NCBI GenBank assembly: GCA_963728285.1
Contig: CAVSJR010000001.1
Location: forward strand, 806,001-870,000
DNA from: CAVSJR01 sp963728285
GTDB lineage: Bacteria > Actinomycetota > UBA4738 > HRBIN12
Length of the DNA: 64,000 nt
Direction of reading: 5' to 3'
In this document: positions 36,255 to 45,144 of the stretch, piece after piece
Position numbering within the stretch: position 1 is the first letter of the stretch
Layout: each line of letters begins with the position of its first letter
Notes under the pieces: model-generated
Seen by the model: the letters and a program-made list of their open reading frames with translations, nothing else
Databases searched by the model: none
What the model was told of the DNA's origin: nothing
Translations under genes and position numbers: made by a program

Positions 36255-37268
36255 GTGACCGAGCCGAACGGCCCCTCCCCGCGGCGGGCCGGGGGGGACC
36301 GGCCGCTCCTGGTCACCGGCATGCCCCGGGCGGCCACGAGCTGGGTCGGCAAGATGATCGAGGCCAGCGGCCTGTTCGTCTACGTCAACGAGCCGCTGAA
36401 CCCCGACCACCCGCCGGGCCAGTCGCCCGGAGTCCTCAACGCGCCCGTCCCGCACGAGTTCCTCTACGTGTGCCGGGACAACGAGTCGAGCTACCTCCGC
36501 GCCTTTCGCGACACCATCGCGCTCAGGTATCACCCCGTGGCGGAGCTCCGCCGAAACCACAGCGCCTACGACCTGCTCCGCACCGTGAAGTATGGAGGGG
36601 CCTTCACCTTCGGGAAGCTTCGCGGCAAGCGCGCGATGCTGAACGACCCGTTCGCCGCGCTCTCCTCGGAGTGGCTCGGGAACAGGCTGGGCTTTCAGAC
36701 GGTGGCGATCGTTCGACATGCGCCCGCGATCGTGGCCAGCTACAAGCGGCAGGGCAAGACGTTCGACTTCCGCAACCTGCTCGGCCAGCCGGAGCTGATG
36801 AGGGATTGGCTGGAGCCGTTCCGCGACGAGATGGAGGCGATGCTCCGTCGTCCTCCCGAGGTGATCGAGCAGATCAGCCTCCTGTGGAGGGTCGTCTACT
36901 CGGTCGTCGCCGGGCTCCGCGATCGGCGGCTGGCCGAGTACCACGTCGTCCTGCACGAGGAGGTCTCGCTCGATCCCGTCGGATGCTTCGGCGAGATCTA
37001 CGGGCGGCTCGGCCTCCCCTACACCGAGCATGCGAGGGAGATGGTCGCCTGGGGCTCCCTGAGCCCATCGGGCACCCAGAACGCCGATGCGCCGCACGTG
37101 TGGACGCTTCGAGGCGGGCTGTCCAAGACGGCGTTTCGCCCGCTCGACAGCAGGCAGAACATCCAGCGCTGGCGGAAGTACCTCTCTCCCGACGAGGCCG
37201 TCAGGGTCCGGTCGTTGACCGAGGACGTCGCCTCCCGGTTCTACCGAGGTGACGAGGAGTGGTGGTGA
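36255..37268 (+). CDS. sulfotransferase-family protein
   Basis: This 337-residue P-loop enzyme of the PAPS-dependent sulfotransferase superfamily has the 5'-phosphosulfate loop LLVTGMPRAATSWVGKMIEA near residue 20. The 3'-phosphate motif region is TVAIVRHAPAIVASYKRQGK. It probably sulfates a carbohydrate or lipid, but the acceptor is unknown. GGGAG lies 8 nt before GTG 36255; longer in-frame starts are less likely because the conserved loop begins soon after 36255. It is divergent from the short pyruvate-kinase-like gene. A link between the two has no support beyond position. Confidence 0.85.
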   Translation: MTEPNGPSPRRAGGDRPLLVTGMPRAATSWVGKMIEASGLFVYVNEPLNPDHPPGQSPGVLNAPVPHEFLYVCRDNESSYLRAFRDTIALRYHPVAELRRNHSAYDLLRTVKYGGAFTFGKLRGKRAMLNDPFAALSSEWLGNRLGFQTVAIVRHAPAIVASYKRQGKTFDFRNLLGQPELMRDWLEPFRDEMEAMLRRPPEVIEQISLLWRVVYSVVAGLRDRRLAEYHVVLHEEVSLDPVGCFGEIYGRLGLPYTEHAREMVAWGSLSPSGTQNADAPHVWTLRGGLSKTAFRPLDSRQNIQRWRKYLSPDEAVRVRSLTEDVASRFYRGDEEWW

Positions 37269-37334
37269 CGGCGCCCGCCTGAACGTCCGCCGCGAAGCGG
37301 GGGCCGTGGGGGGCGTCCGACCAGCGGGTTCCCC

Positions 37335-37340
37335 TATACT
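37335..37340 (+). promoter_or_regulatory. -10 box TATACT of hppA
   Basis: TATACT lies about 70 nt before the hppA ATG. Unlike many genes here, hppA has a real leader ending in the strong ribosome-binding site GAGGAGG. Confidence 0.5.
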
Positions 37341-37411
37341 GCCCGGGTTCCCGCCCGGTACACGAAAACGGCACATAGGCATCCCATTCGCTCGTTCACC
37401 GAGGAGGTTCC

Positions 37412-39685
37412 ATGCGCGTCCTGGCTGTGGAAGGCGGGCCGATCCAGGCCGTCTTCGGGTCGTTCGAGAACACGTGGCTCTGGGTGATCCTCGGGATCTC
37501 GCTCGTCGCCCTGCTGTTCGCCTACTACCTCGTTCGAGAGGTCCTCGCGGCGCCGGAGGGCACCGAGAAGATGAAGGAGATCGCGCGGGCCATCCAGGAG
37601 GGCGCCAAGGCCTATCTCTCCCGGCAGTTTCGGACGATCGGCGTCTTCCTCCTCTTCCTCATGGTCATCCTGTTCTTCGTCCTGCCGGTGCCGGAGAACG
37701 CGGCGCACTCCGACCTGGTGATCCGCCTCGGTCGGTCCATCGCGTTCATCCTCGGGGCGGGGTTCTCCGCCGTGACCGGCTACGCGGGCATGTGGCTGGC
37801 GGTGCGCGGGAACGTCCGTGTTGCCAACGCCGCTCGTGAGTCCGGCCTTCGCAAGGCGATCCGGATCGCCTTCCGCACGGGGGGCGTGGCCGGCATGTTC
37901 ACCGTCGGCCTCGGGCTGTTCGGCGCCACCGCCATCATCCTCATCTTCAAGCAGGACGCGACGAGCGTGCTGCTCGGCTTCGGGTTCGGCGGCGCGCTCC
38001 TCGCGATGTTCATGCGGGTGGGCGGCGGCATCTTCACCAAGGCCGCAGACGTCGGGGCCGACCTCGTCGGCAAGGTGGAGCAGGGGATCCCCGAGGACGA
38101 CCCCCGAAACGCCGCGACGATCGCCGACAACGTCGGCGACAACGTCGGCGATTGCGCGGGGATGGCGGCGGACCTGTTCGAGTCCTACGAGGTCACGCTC
38201 GTCGCGGCCCTCATCCTCGGCGCGGCCGCGTTCGCGGATTCTCCCGAGGGAGCCATCGTCGGCGTGATGTTCCCGCTGTTCGTTCGCGCCGTCGGCGTGG
38301 TCACCTCCATCATCGGGATCCTGGCCGTGGCGCCGCGAAGCGAGGACGAGCACGGGATGCGGGCGATCAACCGAGGCTTCTTCCTCTCGGCCATCATCTC
38401 GGCGATCGTCGTCTTCGCGATCTCGATTTCGTACATGAACTCCTGGAGGCCCGGCTTCGCCGTCCTGTTCGGCTTGATCCTGGCCTCGATCATCCAGGTG
38501 TTGACGCAGTACTTCACCGACACGAAGTACAAGCCCGTGCAGGAGATCGCCGAGGCGACGCAGACCGGGCCGGCGACCACCATCCTGTCCGGCTTCTCGA
38601 TCGGGCTCGAGTCCACCGTTTGGTCGATCCTCGTGATCGCCGGGGCCATCATGGCGGCCTTCCTCCTCGGCACGACCACGGTGGAGGCCCTGTACTTCAT
38701 CTCGCTCACGGGCATGGGGATGCTGACCACCGTCGGGGTCATCGTCTCCATGGACACCTACGGCCCGGTCTCGGACAACGCGCAGGGGATCGCGGAGATG
38801 TCGGGGGAGTTCGAGGGGCGCCCGGCCGAGATCCTCCGCGGCCTGGACGCCGTGGGGAACTCGACGAAGGCGATCACGAAGGGCATGGCCATCGCGACCG
38901 CCGTCCTGGCGGCGACGTCGCTCTTCGGCTCGTTCGCCGAGGCCGTGCTGGGGGCCCTTGGGAGGGGCGGCACCGAGTTCCCGGTCCGCGTCGATCGACC
39001 GGATGTGCTCGTCGGGCTCCTCATCGGCGGGTCGGTGGCGTTCCTCTTCTCCTCGCTCGCCATCCGTGCGGTGGGCCGGGCGGCGTCGCAGGTGGTGGTC
39101 GAGGTCCGCAAGCAGTTCCGTGAGCACCCCGGGATCATGGACTACAAGGAGAAGCCGGACTACGCGAGCGTCGTGGACATCTGCACGAAGACCTCGCTGC
39201 GGGAGCTCATGACGCCGGGCCTGCTGGCCGTCCTCGCTCCCGTGATCGCCGGGTTCCTCCTGAAGGCCGAGGCGCTCGGCGCCTTCCTCGCGGGCGCGAT
39301 CCTGACGGGCCAGCTCCTGGCGGTCATGTTGTCCAACTCCGGCGGCGCGTGGGACAACGCCAAGAAGTACATCGAGGAGGGGCACTACGGCGGGAAGAAC
39401 AGCGAGTCGCACAAGGCCGCGGTCATCGGCGACACGGTGGGGGACCCGTTCAAGGACACCGCCGGACCCGCGTTGAATCCGCTCATCAAGGTGATGAACC
39501 TGGTCGCGCTCCTCATCGCCCCCATCGTCGTCACGAGCGCGGACGACCTGGCGCTCCGGCTCGTGGTCACGATCGGCGCGTCCGTCGTGGTGGCCGGCAT
39601 GATCTGGTACTCCAAGTCGCAGAAGGTCGACCTGATGCTCGAGGCCCCCGACGTCGCGGACAGGCAGCCGGCGGGGACCCCGTAG
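37412..39685 (+). CDS. hppA: membrane-bound proton-translocating pyrophosphatase
   Basis: This 757-residue, 16-helix pump couples pyrophosphate hydrolysis to ion transport. The substrate motifs are complete: KAADVGADLVGKVEQGIPED, the signature DNVGDNVGDCAGMAADLFES, and IGDTVGDPFKDTAGPALNPL near the C-terminus. The potassium-determinant site reads GNSTKAITKG, with Lys where K+-dependent enzymes have Ala, so this is the K+-independent H+-pumping type. GGAGG sits 5 nt before ATG 37412. A small OB-fold gene follows at 13 nt. Confidence 0.95.
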   Translation: MRVLAVEGGPIQAVFGSFENTWLWVILGISLVALLFAYYLVREVLAAPEGTEKMKEIARAIQEGAKAYLSRQFRTIGVFLLFLMVILFFVLPVPENAAHSDLVIRLGRSIAFILGAGFSAVTGYAGMWLAVRGNVRVANAARESGLRKAIRIAFRTGGVAGMFTVGLGLFGATAIILIFKQDATSVLLGFGFGGALLAMFMRVGGGIFTKAADVGADLVGKVEQGIPEDDPRNAATIADNVGDNVGDCAGMAADLFESYEVTLVAALILGAAAFADSPEGAIVGVMFPLFVRAVGVVTSIIGILAVAPRSEDEHGMRAINRGFFLSAIISAIVVFAISISYMNSWRPGFAVLFGLILASIIQVLTQYFTDTKYKPVQEIAEATQTGPATTILSGFSIGLESTVWSILVIAGAIMAAFLLGTTTVEALYFISLTGMGMLTTVGVIVSMDTYGPVSDNAQGIAEMSGEFEGRPAEILRGLDAVGNSTKAITKGMAIATAVLAATSLFGSFAEAVLGALGRGGTEFPVRVDRPDVLVGLLIGGSVAFLFSSLAIRAVGRAASQVVVEVRKQFREHPGIMDYKEKPDYASVVDICTKTSLRELMTPGLLAVLAPVIAGFLLKAEALGAFLAGAILTGQLLAVMLSNSGGAWDNAKKYIEEGHYGGKNSESHKAAVIGDTVGDPFKDTAGPALNPLIKVMNLVALLIAPIVVTSADDLALRLVVTIGASVVVAGMIWYSKSQKVDLMLEAPDVADRQPAGTP

Positions 39686-39697
39686 CGGACGGCCGCG

Positions 39698-40058
39698 ATG
39701 GGCCTGCTCGAACGCGTTCGCCGCCGATTCGCCGAGACCGATGAGGAGCGTCTGGACCAGGAGATCCGCGAGTGGGCATCGACGGTCCCGGGCTCCGTCC
39801 GCATCGACTTCCTGCCCCAACCGCCGACGCGTCAAGCTCGCCGGCGTGGTGAAGCGGATCACCGTGACGCCCATCCAAGGTTCCGAGTCGCTGGAGGCGG
39901 TCATCTCGGACGGCACGAGCGAGGTCTCGGTCATGTGGATGGGGCGCCGTTCGATCCCGGGCCTCACGCTCGGGACTCGCGTGATCGTCGACGGCGTGGT
40001 GGCGCGGGAGGGTTCGACCTGCCGCATGGTCAACCCGACGTTCGAGTTCGCCGCGTAG
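39698..40058 (+). CDS. OB-fold nucleic acid-binding-like protein (frame broken)
   Basis: This is a small protein of about 119 residues. The N-terminal helix MGLLERVRRRFAETDEERLD is followed by VPGSVRIDFLPQ. After one extra C at about 39821, the frame continues RRRVKLAGVVKRITVTPIQG, LEAVISDGTSEVSVMWMGRR and LGTRVIVDGVVA. The second part has the strand pattern of an OB fold. Similar proteins accompany ion-transport genes in other actinobacteria, but no function is established. It begins 13 nt after hppA and is probably cotranscribed. The total is 361 nt (3n+1). Confidence 0.75.
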
Positions 40059-40078
40059 CCGTCTGCCTGCGGCGCACG

Positions 40079-40798
40079 CTACAGGGAGCCGGCGCCCCCC
40101 AACGGCGAGGGTGACGCCGACGTCCCGCCGGGTGCGTCGCCCATGATGGCGCCCCGCAGGGCCACCTCGGCGCCGGGCGACGAGAGCGCGATGATCTCGT
40201 CGCCGCCGGCCAGCACCGTCTCGGGCTGCGGGATCACGACGTGGCCGTCTCGCAGGATCGCCACGATCGCGGTGTCGGGCGGCAGCCGCAGCTCGTAGAT
40301 GGCGCGCCCGACGTTGGGAGACGTCTCGGGGAGGCGCAGCTCCGAGAGGGCCACGCGGCCACCCTCCAGCCGCAGCAGTCCCACGAGATCTCCGACCGTG
40401 ACGGCCTCCTCGACGAGCGAGGTGAGGATGTGCGGCGGCGACACCGCGGCGTCGACGCCCCACTGCGGCGTGAACAGCCATTCGTTTCCGGGATGGTTCA
40501 CGCGGGCGAGCACCCGCGGCACGGCGTACTCCTGTTTCGACAGCAGCGACGTGACGAGGTTGTCCTCGTCGTCCCCGGTGGAGGCGACCACCACGTCGGC
40601 CTCCGAGAGGTTGGCCTTCTCGAGGACCCACGGCTCGCACGCGTCGCCCAGGAGCATCGACACGCCGGGTGCCCACTCGGCCGCCTTCTCGAGGACGCGC
40701 GGATCCTGCTCGATCAGCGTGACCTCGTGGCCGCGCGCCTGGAGGTCCGCGGCGAGGTGGCGGCCCACGGCCCCGGCTCCGGTGATCACCACGCGCAC
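40079..40798 (-). CDS. trkA: TrkA-type K+ channel/transporter regulator, second unit
   Basis: This 239-residue RCK unit has an NAD-binding Rossmann start (VRVVITGAGAVGRHLAADLQ), VTLIEQDPRVLEKAAEW and VVVASTGDDEDNLVTSLLSK. A TrkA-C domain follows (LRLPPDTAIVAILRDGHVVI). In the sequence as given it is fused in frame to the unit upstream, but the junction reads through the rare codons AGA-CCA-CTA. Removing one G upstream gives a TAG stop at 40801-40803 two bases before GTG 40798. I therefore list two genes. Such paired TrkA proteins regulate potassium uptake; an APC-type permease lies divergently. Confidence 0.78.
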   Translation of the reverse strand: MRVVITGAGAVGRHLAADLQARGHEVTLIEQDPRVLEKAAEWAPGVSMLLGDACEPWVLEKANLSEADVVVASTGDDEDNLVTSLLSKQEYAVPRVLARVNHPGNEWLFTPQWGVDAAVSPPHILTSLVEEAVTVGDLVGLLRLEGGRVALSELRLPETSPNVGRAIYELRLPPDTAIVAILRDGHVVIPQPETVLAGGDEIIALSSPGAEVALRGAIMGDAPGGTSASPSPLGGAGSL

Positions 40799-40800
40799 GG

Positions 40801-41461
40801 CTAGTGGTCTCCCGCCGGCTTCATGGAGCTCATCAAGCTCGTCGAGCGCGTCCGTGCGCACGATGAGGACCGCGGCGTCGCCCTCCTTGAACGTGCTTCC
40901 GGCGACGGGGATGAATCCCTTCCCGCCGCGGTCGATGCCCGCGACGAGGATCCGCCCCTCGACGTTCAGGGAGCTGACCGGCTTGCCGACCAGATGCGGC
41001 GGGACCTCCACGCGCATCCGGAACAGGTCGCCTCCGGCGAGGCTCTCGCGGACCTCCTCCCGCCGGTGCATGAGCATGAGCATGATCTGCTTGACGCCCC
41101 ACTTCGTCGTCGCGACGGTCGGGATGTTGAGGCGCTCGTAGATGTCGGCCCTCGCCGGATCGTAGATCCGCGCGATGACGTGCTCGACGTGGTAGTGCTC
41201 GAGGGCCACGCGGGCCGACACGATGTTGGAGTTGTCGCCGCTCGAGACGGCGACGAACGCGTCGGCCTGCTCGATGCCGGCCTCCTCGAGGACGGCCCGG
41301 TCGAAGCCGAGGCCGACGATCGTCTTGGCGTTGAACCCCGGCGGCAGCCGGTCGAACGCCTCGGCTCGCTTGTCGATGACGGTGACATCGTGCCCCGCCT
41401 TCGCGAGCTCCTGCGTGAGGAGGATGCCGACCCGACCGCAGCCCATGATGACCGCTTTCAT
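40801..41461 (-). CDS. trkA: TrkA-type K+ regulator, first unit (frame break near the end)
   Basis: This is an RCK protein of about 219 residues. MKAVIMGCGRVGILLTQELA is the Rossmann start, followed by VTVIDKRAEAFDRLPPGFN, FVAVSSGDNSNIVSARVALE and VIARIYDPARADIYERL. A TrkA-C domain (FRMRVEVPPHLVGKPVSSLN) and ALDELDELHEAGG complete it. Its length to the proposed TAG stop is 661 nt (3n+1), fitting one inserted G near 40812 as in many neighbours. Alternatively the two units form a genuine tandem fusion of 460 residues. It starts at ATG 41461 with TAGGCT 9 nt upstream. Confidence 0.78.
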
Positions 41462-41470
41462 CAGCAGGCT

Positions 41471-41550
41471 AGCCTAGCCGAGATTCGGTGGGCTGTGGGT
41501 GGACGAACCCTGCGCCCCCACGCGGCAGCGGCGCGCTCGGGCCCTAGAAT
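41471..41550. promoter_or_regulatory. divergent leaderless promoters of trkA and the APC permease
   Basis: TAGGCT on the reverse strand (41471-41476) lies 9 nt before the trkA ATG. TAGAAT on the forward strand (41545-41550) lies 8 nt before ATG 41559. Neither has a ribosome-binding site. Confidence 0.55.
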
Positions 41551-41558
41551 CCTCTGCC

Positions 41559-43874
41559 ATGGCCGCCGGCGTGAAGCGCGTCCTGTTGGGCCGCGCCCTC
41601 TCGACCTATAAGGCAGAGCACCAGCTGCTGCCGAAGGTCCTCGCGCTTCCGGTCTTCTCCTCCGATCCGCTCTCCTCCGTCGCCTATGCCACGGAGGAGA
41701 TGATGCTCGTCCTGGCCATCGCGGGAGCGGGCGCGCTCGCCCTCATGCTTCCGATCGGATTCGCGATCGCGGCCCTCCTCGCCATCGTCGTGACGTCCTA
41801 CCGGCAGACCGTCAAGGCGTATCCGCGGGGCGGAGGGTCCTACATCGTCTCGAAGGAAAACCTCGGGACGGTCCCCGGCCTCATCGCCGCCGGCGCGATC
41901 CTGACGGACTACGTCCTGACCGTCTCGGTGAGCGTCACGGCGGGCTCGATCGCGGTCGCGTCGGCGTTCCCGGGGCTCGCCGAGCACCGCGTCGCGCTCG
42001 CCATCTCGTTCATCGCGCTGGTCACGCTCGCGAACCTGCGCGGCGTGCGGGAGGCGGGGACCCTGTTCGCCGTCCCGACCTACGGGTTCGCGGCCATGGT
42101 CGGGTTCACGATCGTCGTCGGGCTCGTGCAGTGCCTGACGGAGTGCCACGCCGCCGACTCGGCGACCGAGGAGCTCCCGCTGGTGGCGCCCCTGTCGGTG
42201 TTCCTCATCCTTCGAGCGTTCTCGTCGGGCGCCACCGCCCTGACGGGCGTCGAGGCGATCGCCGACGGCGTCCAGGCGTTCCGGCGACCTCAGGCGAAGA
42301 ACGCGGCGACGACGCTCGCCGTCATGGGCGCGATCAGCATCTCCATGTTCCTCGGCATCACCTTCCTCGCGCGCGAGACGGGGGTTCGGGTGAGCCCCTT
42401 CGTGGTGGACCACCAGTCGGTGCTCGCCCAGGTCGGCGACGCCGTCTTCGACGGCGGCCTGCCGTTCTACGTCCTGCAGGTGTTCACGGCCGGGATCCTC
42501 ATCCTCGCGGCGAACACCGCGTTCCAGGACTTCCCCCGCCTCTCCGCCATCCTCGCCCGGGACCGGTTCATGCCGTCCCAGTTCCGGAACAGGGGGGACC
42601 GGCTCGTGTTCTCCAACGGCGTGCTCGTGCTGGCCGCGATCGCCGGACTGCTCGTCTACGTCTTCAAGGCGGACCTGACCCGGCTGATCCAGCTCTACGT
42701 CGTCGGCGTCTTCACGGCCTTCACCCTCTCCCAGTCGGGGATGGTGCGGCGGTGGATGAGGCTGAGGACCGAGGGTTGGAAGAGGAGCGCCGTGATCAAC
42801 GGCATCGGGGCGGCGACGACGGGCGTCGTGCTCGTCATCGTCACGCTGACGAAATTCACGCGCGGCGCATGGATCGTCATCTGCACGATCCCGGTCCTCG
42901 TCTTCTTCTTCCTCTTCGTCCACCGCCACTACACGGAGGTCGGCCGGCTGCTGCGCGCTCGGGGGCTGACCCCGGGGGTCGAGGCCTCGAACACGTTCGT
43001 GGTCCTCGTGAGGGACCTCGGCCCGGCCACGGCCGAGGCCGTTCGATACCTTCGCGCGTTGCGGCCCGAGCGGTTGATCCCCCTGTACGTGGGGGATCCC
43101 GCCCGGTTCGAGCAGGTGTCGATGGCGTGGCCCGACCTCGCTCCCAGATTCGGAAGGCTCGAGCTGTTGGCGGGCGCCGAGGGGCATCTCACGAGGAGCG
43201 TTCGGGCCTACGTCCGGGGCGTCGATCGCGGCCCGGACGACTTCGTGACGGTCGTGCTGCCGGAGCTGCTGCGCCCTCGGGGATGGTGGCAGTTCGCGGG
43301 CCAGCGACGAGCGCTGTGGTTCAAGGCACGCCTGTTCTTCGAGCCGGGGCTCGTGCTGACCGACATCCCGAGCCTCGCCGAGGACGAGCCCCCCGCCGCA
43401 AGCCGGCTCGAGCGTCCCGTCGAGCCGGAGCGGACCGTCGTCCTCGTCCCCGTGTCGGCCGTCCACGACGCGACCACCCGCGCGCTCATCTACGCGAAGT
43501 CGCTGCGGCCGTCGGCGCTGTCGGCGCTCTTCTTCTCGACCGACCCCGGCGACGTCGAGCCCATCGTGGAGGACTGGAGCCGTCACCGCGTGGACGTGCC
43601 CCTCGCCATCGTGGATGCCTCGTTCCGCGACATCGGGGGGCCCTTGCTCACGGAGGTGCGGCGATACACCGGACGCGGGGACACCATGGTCAACGTCGTC
43701 ATTCCCGAGTTCGTCGTCGAGCGCTGGTGGGAGCAGTTCCTCCACAACCAGAGCGGCCTGTACATCAAGCGCCTGCTGCTCTTCGAGCCGCGGGTCGTCG
43801 TGACGAGCGTCCCCTACCACCTGCACGAGGCCGATCTCGCCACCCGAGCTCGAGACGAGGAGCACCGCGGCTGA
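41559..43874 (+). CDS. APC-superfamily permease with large cytosolic C-terminal domain
   Basis: This 771-residue protein has about 12 transmembrane helices (residues 30-470) and a soluble region of about 290 residues. The opening LPKVLALPVFSSDPLSSVAY and YPRGGGSYIVSKENLG are typical of the APC group that includes KUP-like and KimA-type K+ importers. The C-terminal domain has repeated Usp-like segments (FVVLVRDLGPATAEAV; VVLVPVSAVHDATTRALIYA). Its divergent partner is the TrkA pair, so potassium or amino acid uptake under RCK control is likely. The start is ATG 41559, leaderless. The next gene overlaps its stop (TGATG). Confidence 0.87.
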   Translation: MAAGVKRVLLGRALSTYKAEHQLLPKVLALPVFSSDPLSSVAYATEEMMLVLAIAGAGALALMLPIGFAIAALLAIVVTSYRQTVKAYPRGGGSYIVSKENLGTVPGLIAAGAILTDYVLTVSVSVTAGSIAVASAFPGLAEHRVALAISFIALVTLANLRGVREAGTLFAVPTYGFAAMVGFTIVVGLVQCLTECHAADSATEELPLVAPLSVFLILRAFSSGATALTGVEAIADGVQAFRRPQAKNAATTLAVMGAISISMFLGITFLARETGVRVSPFVVDHQSVLAQVGDAVFDGGLPFYVLQVFTAGILILAANTAFQDFPRLSAILARDRFMPSQFRNRGDRLVFSNGVLVLAAIAGLLVYVFKADLTRLIQLYVVGVFTAFTLSQSGMVRRWMRLRTEGWKRSAVINGIGAATTGVVLVIVTLTKFTRGAWIVICTIPVLVFFFLFVHRHYTEVGRLLRARGLTPGVEASNTFVVLVRDLGPATAEAVRYLRALRPERLIPLYVGDPARFEQVSMAWPDLAPRFGRLELLAGAEGHLTRSVRAYVRGVDRGPDDFVTVVLPELLRPRGWWQFAGQRRALWFKARLFFEPGLVLTDIPSLAEDEPPAASRLERPVEPERTVVLVPVSAVHDATTRALIYAKSLRPSALSALFFSTDPGDVEPIVEDWSRHRVDVPLAIVDASFRDIGGPLLTEVRRYTGRGDTMVNVVIPEFVVERWWEQFLHNQSGLYIKRLLLFEPRVVVTSVPYHLHEADLATRARDEEHRG

Positions 43875-44422
43875 TGGATCGGGACGCCGCGATCGCGCTG
43901 TGCCGGGCCCGAGTGGCGAAGCAGACCACGCTGCGCCACCTGATCTCGGTCGAGGGCGTCATGCGCGCGCTCGCCGGACACCTGGGCGAGCCCGAGGAGC
44001 CGTGGGCGCTCACCGGCCTGTTCCACGATCTCGATCAGGACGTGACCGGGGACGATGCCGAGGGGCACGCCTACCTCGCCGCCGAATGGCTCCGCGAGGC
44101 GGGCGTGGATGCGAGCGTGATCAACGGCGTGCTCGCGCACGCTCATCCCGAGTTCCGGACCGACCGGATGTCGCAGGCGGTGGTGCACGCCGACGGCATC
44201 GCGGGCCTGCTCGTGGCCGCGGCGCTCGTCCGCCCGGACGGAGCGACCGGCATGAAGGTCTCCTCCGTCAGGAAGAAGCTGAAGGACAAGGCGTTTGCGC
44301 CGGGCGTCAACCGCGAGGACATCGCCTCGGTCGAGGCCGAGCTCGGCGTCCCCCTGGACGAGTTCATCGAGGTATCCATCCGCGGCCTGCAATCGGTGGC
44401 CGCGGACATCGAGCTCGGCTGA
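43874..44422 (+). CDS. HD-domain phosphohydrolase
   Basis: This 182-residue protein has the metal site of the HD superfamily: His in LRHLISVEGVMRALAGH, HD in TGLFHDLDQDVTGDD, then HAYLAAEWL and AHAHPEFRTDRMS. The C-terminal part is helical. Related small HD proteins hydrolyse nucleotides or phosphomonoesters; the substrate is unknown. It shares TGATG with the permease stop, so the two are coupled. It converges on dedA. Confidence 0.85.
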   Translation: MDRDAAIALCRARVAKQTTLRHLISVEGVMRALAGHLGEPEEPWALTGLFHDLDQDVTGDDAEGHAYLAAEWLREAGVDASVINGVLAHAHPEFRTDRMSQAVVHADGIAGLLVAAALVRPDGATGMKVSSVRKKLKDKAFAPGVNREDIASVEAELGVPLDEFIEVSIRGLQSVAADIELG

Positions 44423-44445
44423 CCGGGCCGAGCCGGACCTCGAGG

Positions 44446-45144
44446 CTAGGCCTTGGTGCTGGAGGTCGGCCGCGGCTCCCGGGCCGATTCGTCGCCGTCG
44501 ACGAGCTCGCCCTGCTCGCCGGCCGCGCGGACCTGTCGCAGCCGCCGCCGGACCCACCACGCGACCGCGGCCACGAACACGACGGCGAGGAGCAGGGAGA
44601 ACGGGCGCATGATCCGGTCGACGGCATGCCAGTTCTCGCCCAGCTTGAAGCCGGCGAAGGCCAGGGCGAGGCTCCACGGGAGGCAGCCGAGGACCGTGTA
44701 GAGGGTGAACTTGGCGAAGTTCATCCGGGCGACGCCCGCCGGCAGGCTGATGAAGGTGCGGACGACGGGCAGGAGACGGGAGAAGAAGACCGCGGCCTCG
44801 CCGTGTCGTTCGAACCATTCGTGCGCCCGGTCCATCTCATGCGGGGTCAGGAGGAGGTATCGGCCCCATCGGTTGATGAGCGGCCGCCCGCCGACGGCCC
44901 CGGCGAGGTAGGCGAGCCATGAGCCGAGGAGATTCCCCGCCGTGCCGACCAGCGCCACCGTCCACAGGTCGAGCTCGCGGCCGGGTGCGGCGAAGGAGGG
45001 GCTGGCCAGCGCCCCGCCGAACAGCATCGTGACCTCGCTGGGCACGGGCACGCACGCCGACTCCAGGACCATGAGGAAGAAGACGCCGAGGTAGCCGAAC
45101 CGGGCGACCTCATCGGTCATGAAATGGACGACGGCGTCGAACAA
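44446..45144 (-). CDS. DedA-family membrane protein
   Basis: This membrane protein of about 232 residues has the DedA landmarks LESACVPVPSEVTMLFGGAL, GNLLGSWLAYLAGAVGGRPL and FFSRLLPVVRTFISLPAGVA followed by RMNFAKFTLYT. Members help recycle undecaprenyl-phosphate or phosphatidylethanolamine and support membrane energetics. TTG 45144 has AGAGG 9 nt upstream; TTG 45153 and ATG 45120 are alternatives. TACGCT at 45178-45183 could be the -10 box. Confidence 0.9.
   Translation of the reverse strand: MFDAVVHFMTDEVARFGYLGVFFLMVLESACVPVPSEVTMLFGGALASPSFAAPGRELDLWTVALVGTAGNLLGSWLAYLAGAVGGRPLINRWGRYLLLTPHEMDRAHEWFERHGEAAVFFSRLLPVVRTFISLPAGVARMNFAKFTLYTVLGCLPWSLALAFAGFKLGENWHAVDRIMRPFSLLLAVVFVAAVAWWVRRRLRQVRAAGEQGELVDGDESAREPRPTSSTKA

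Noticed and set aside
37334..40033. A 2.7-kb open frame antisense to hppA
   Set aside because: It mirrors hppA codon structure and reads as repetitive Arg/His/Asp/Gly sequence, as expected opposite a GC-rich gene. It has no domain.
41544..43865. A long open frame antisense to the APC permease
   Set aside because: Its composition is charged and repetitive and the opposite strand holds a clear membrane protein. Similar shadows occur opposite most genes here.
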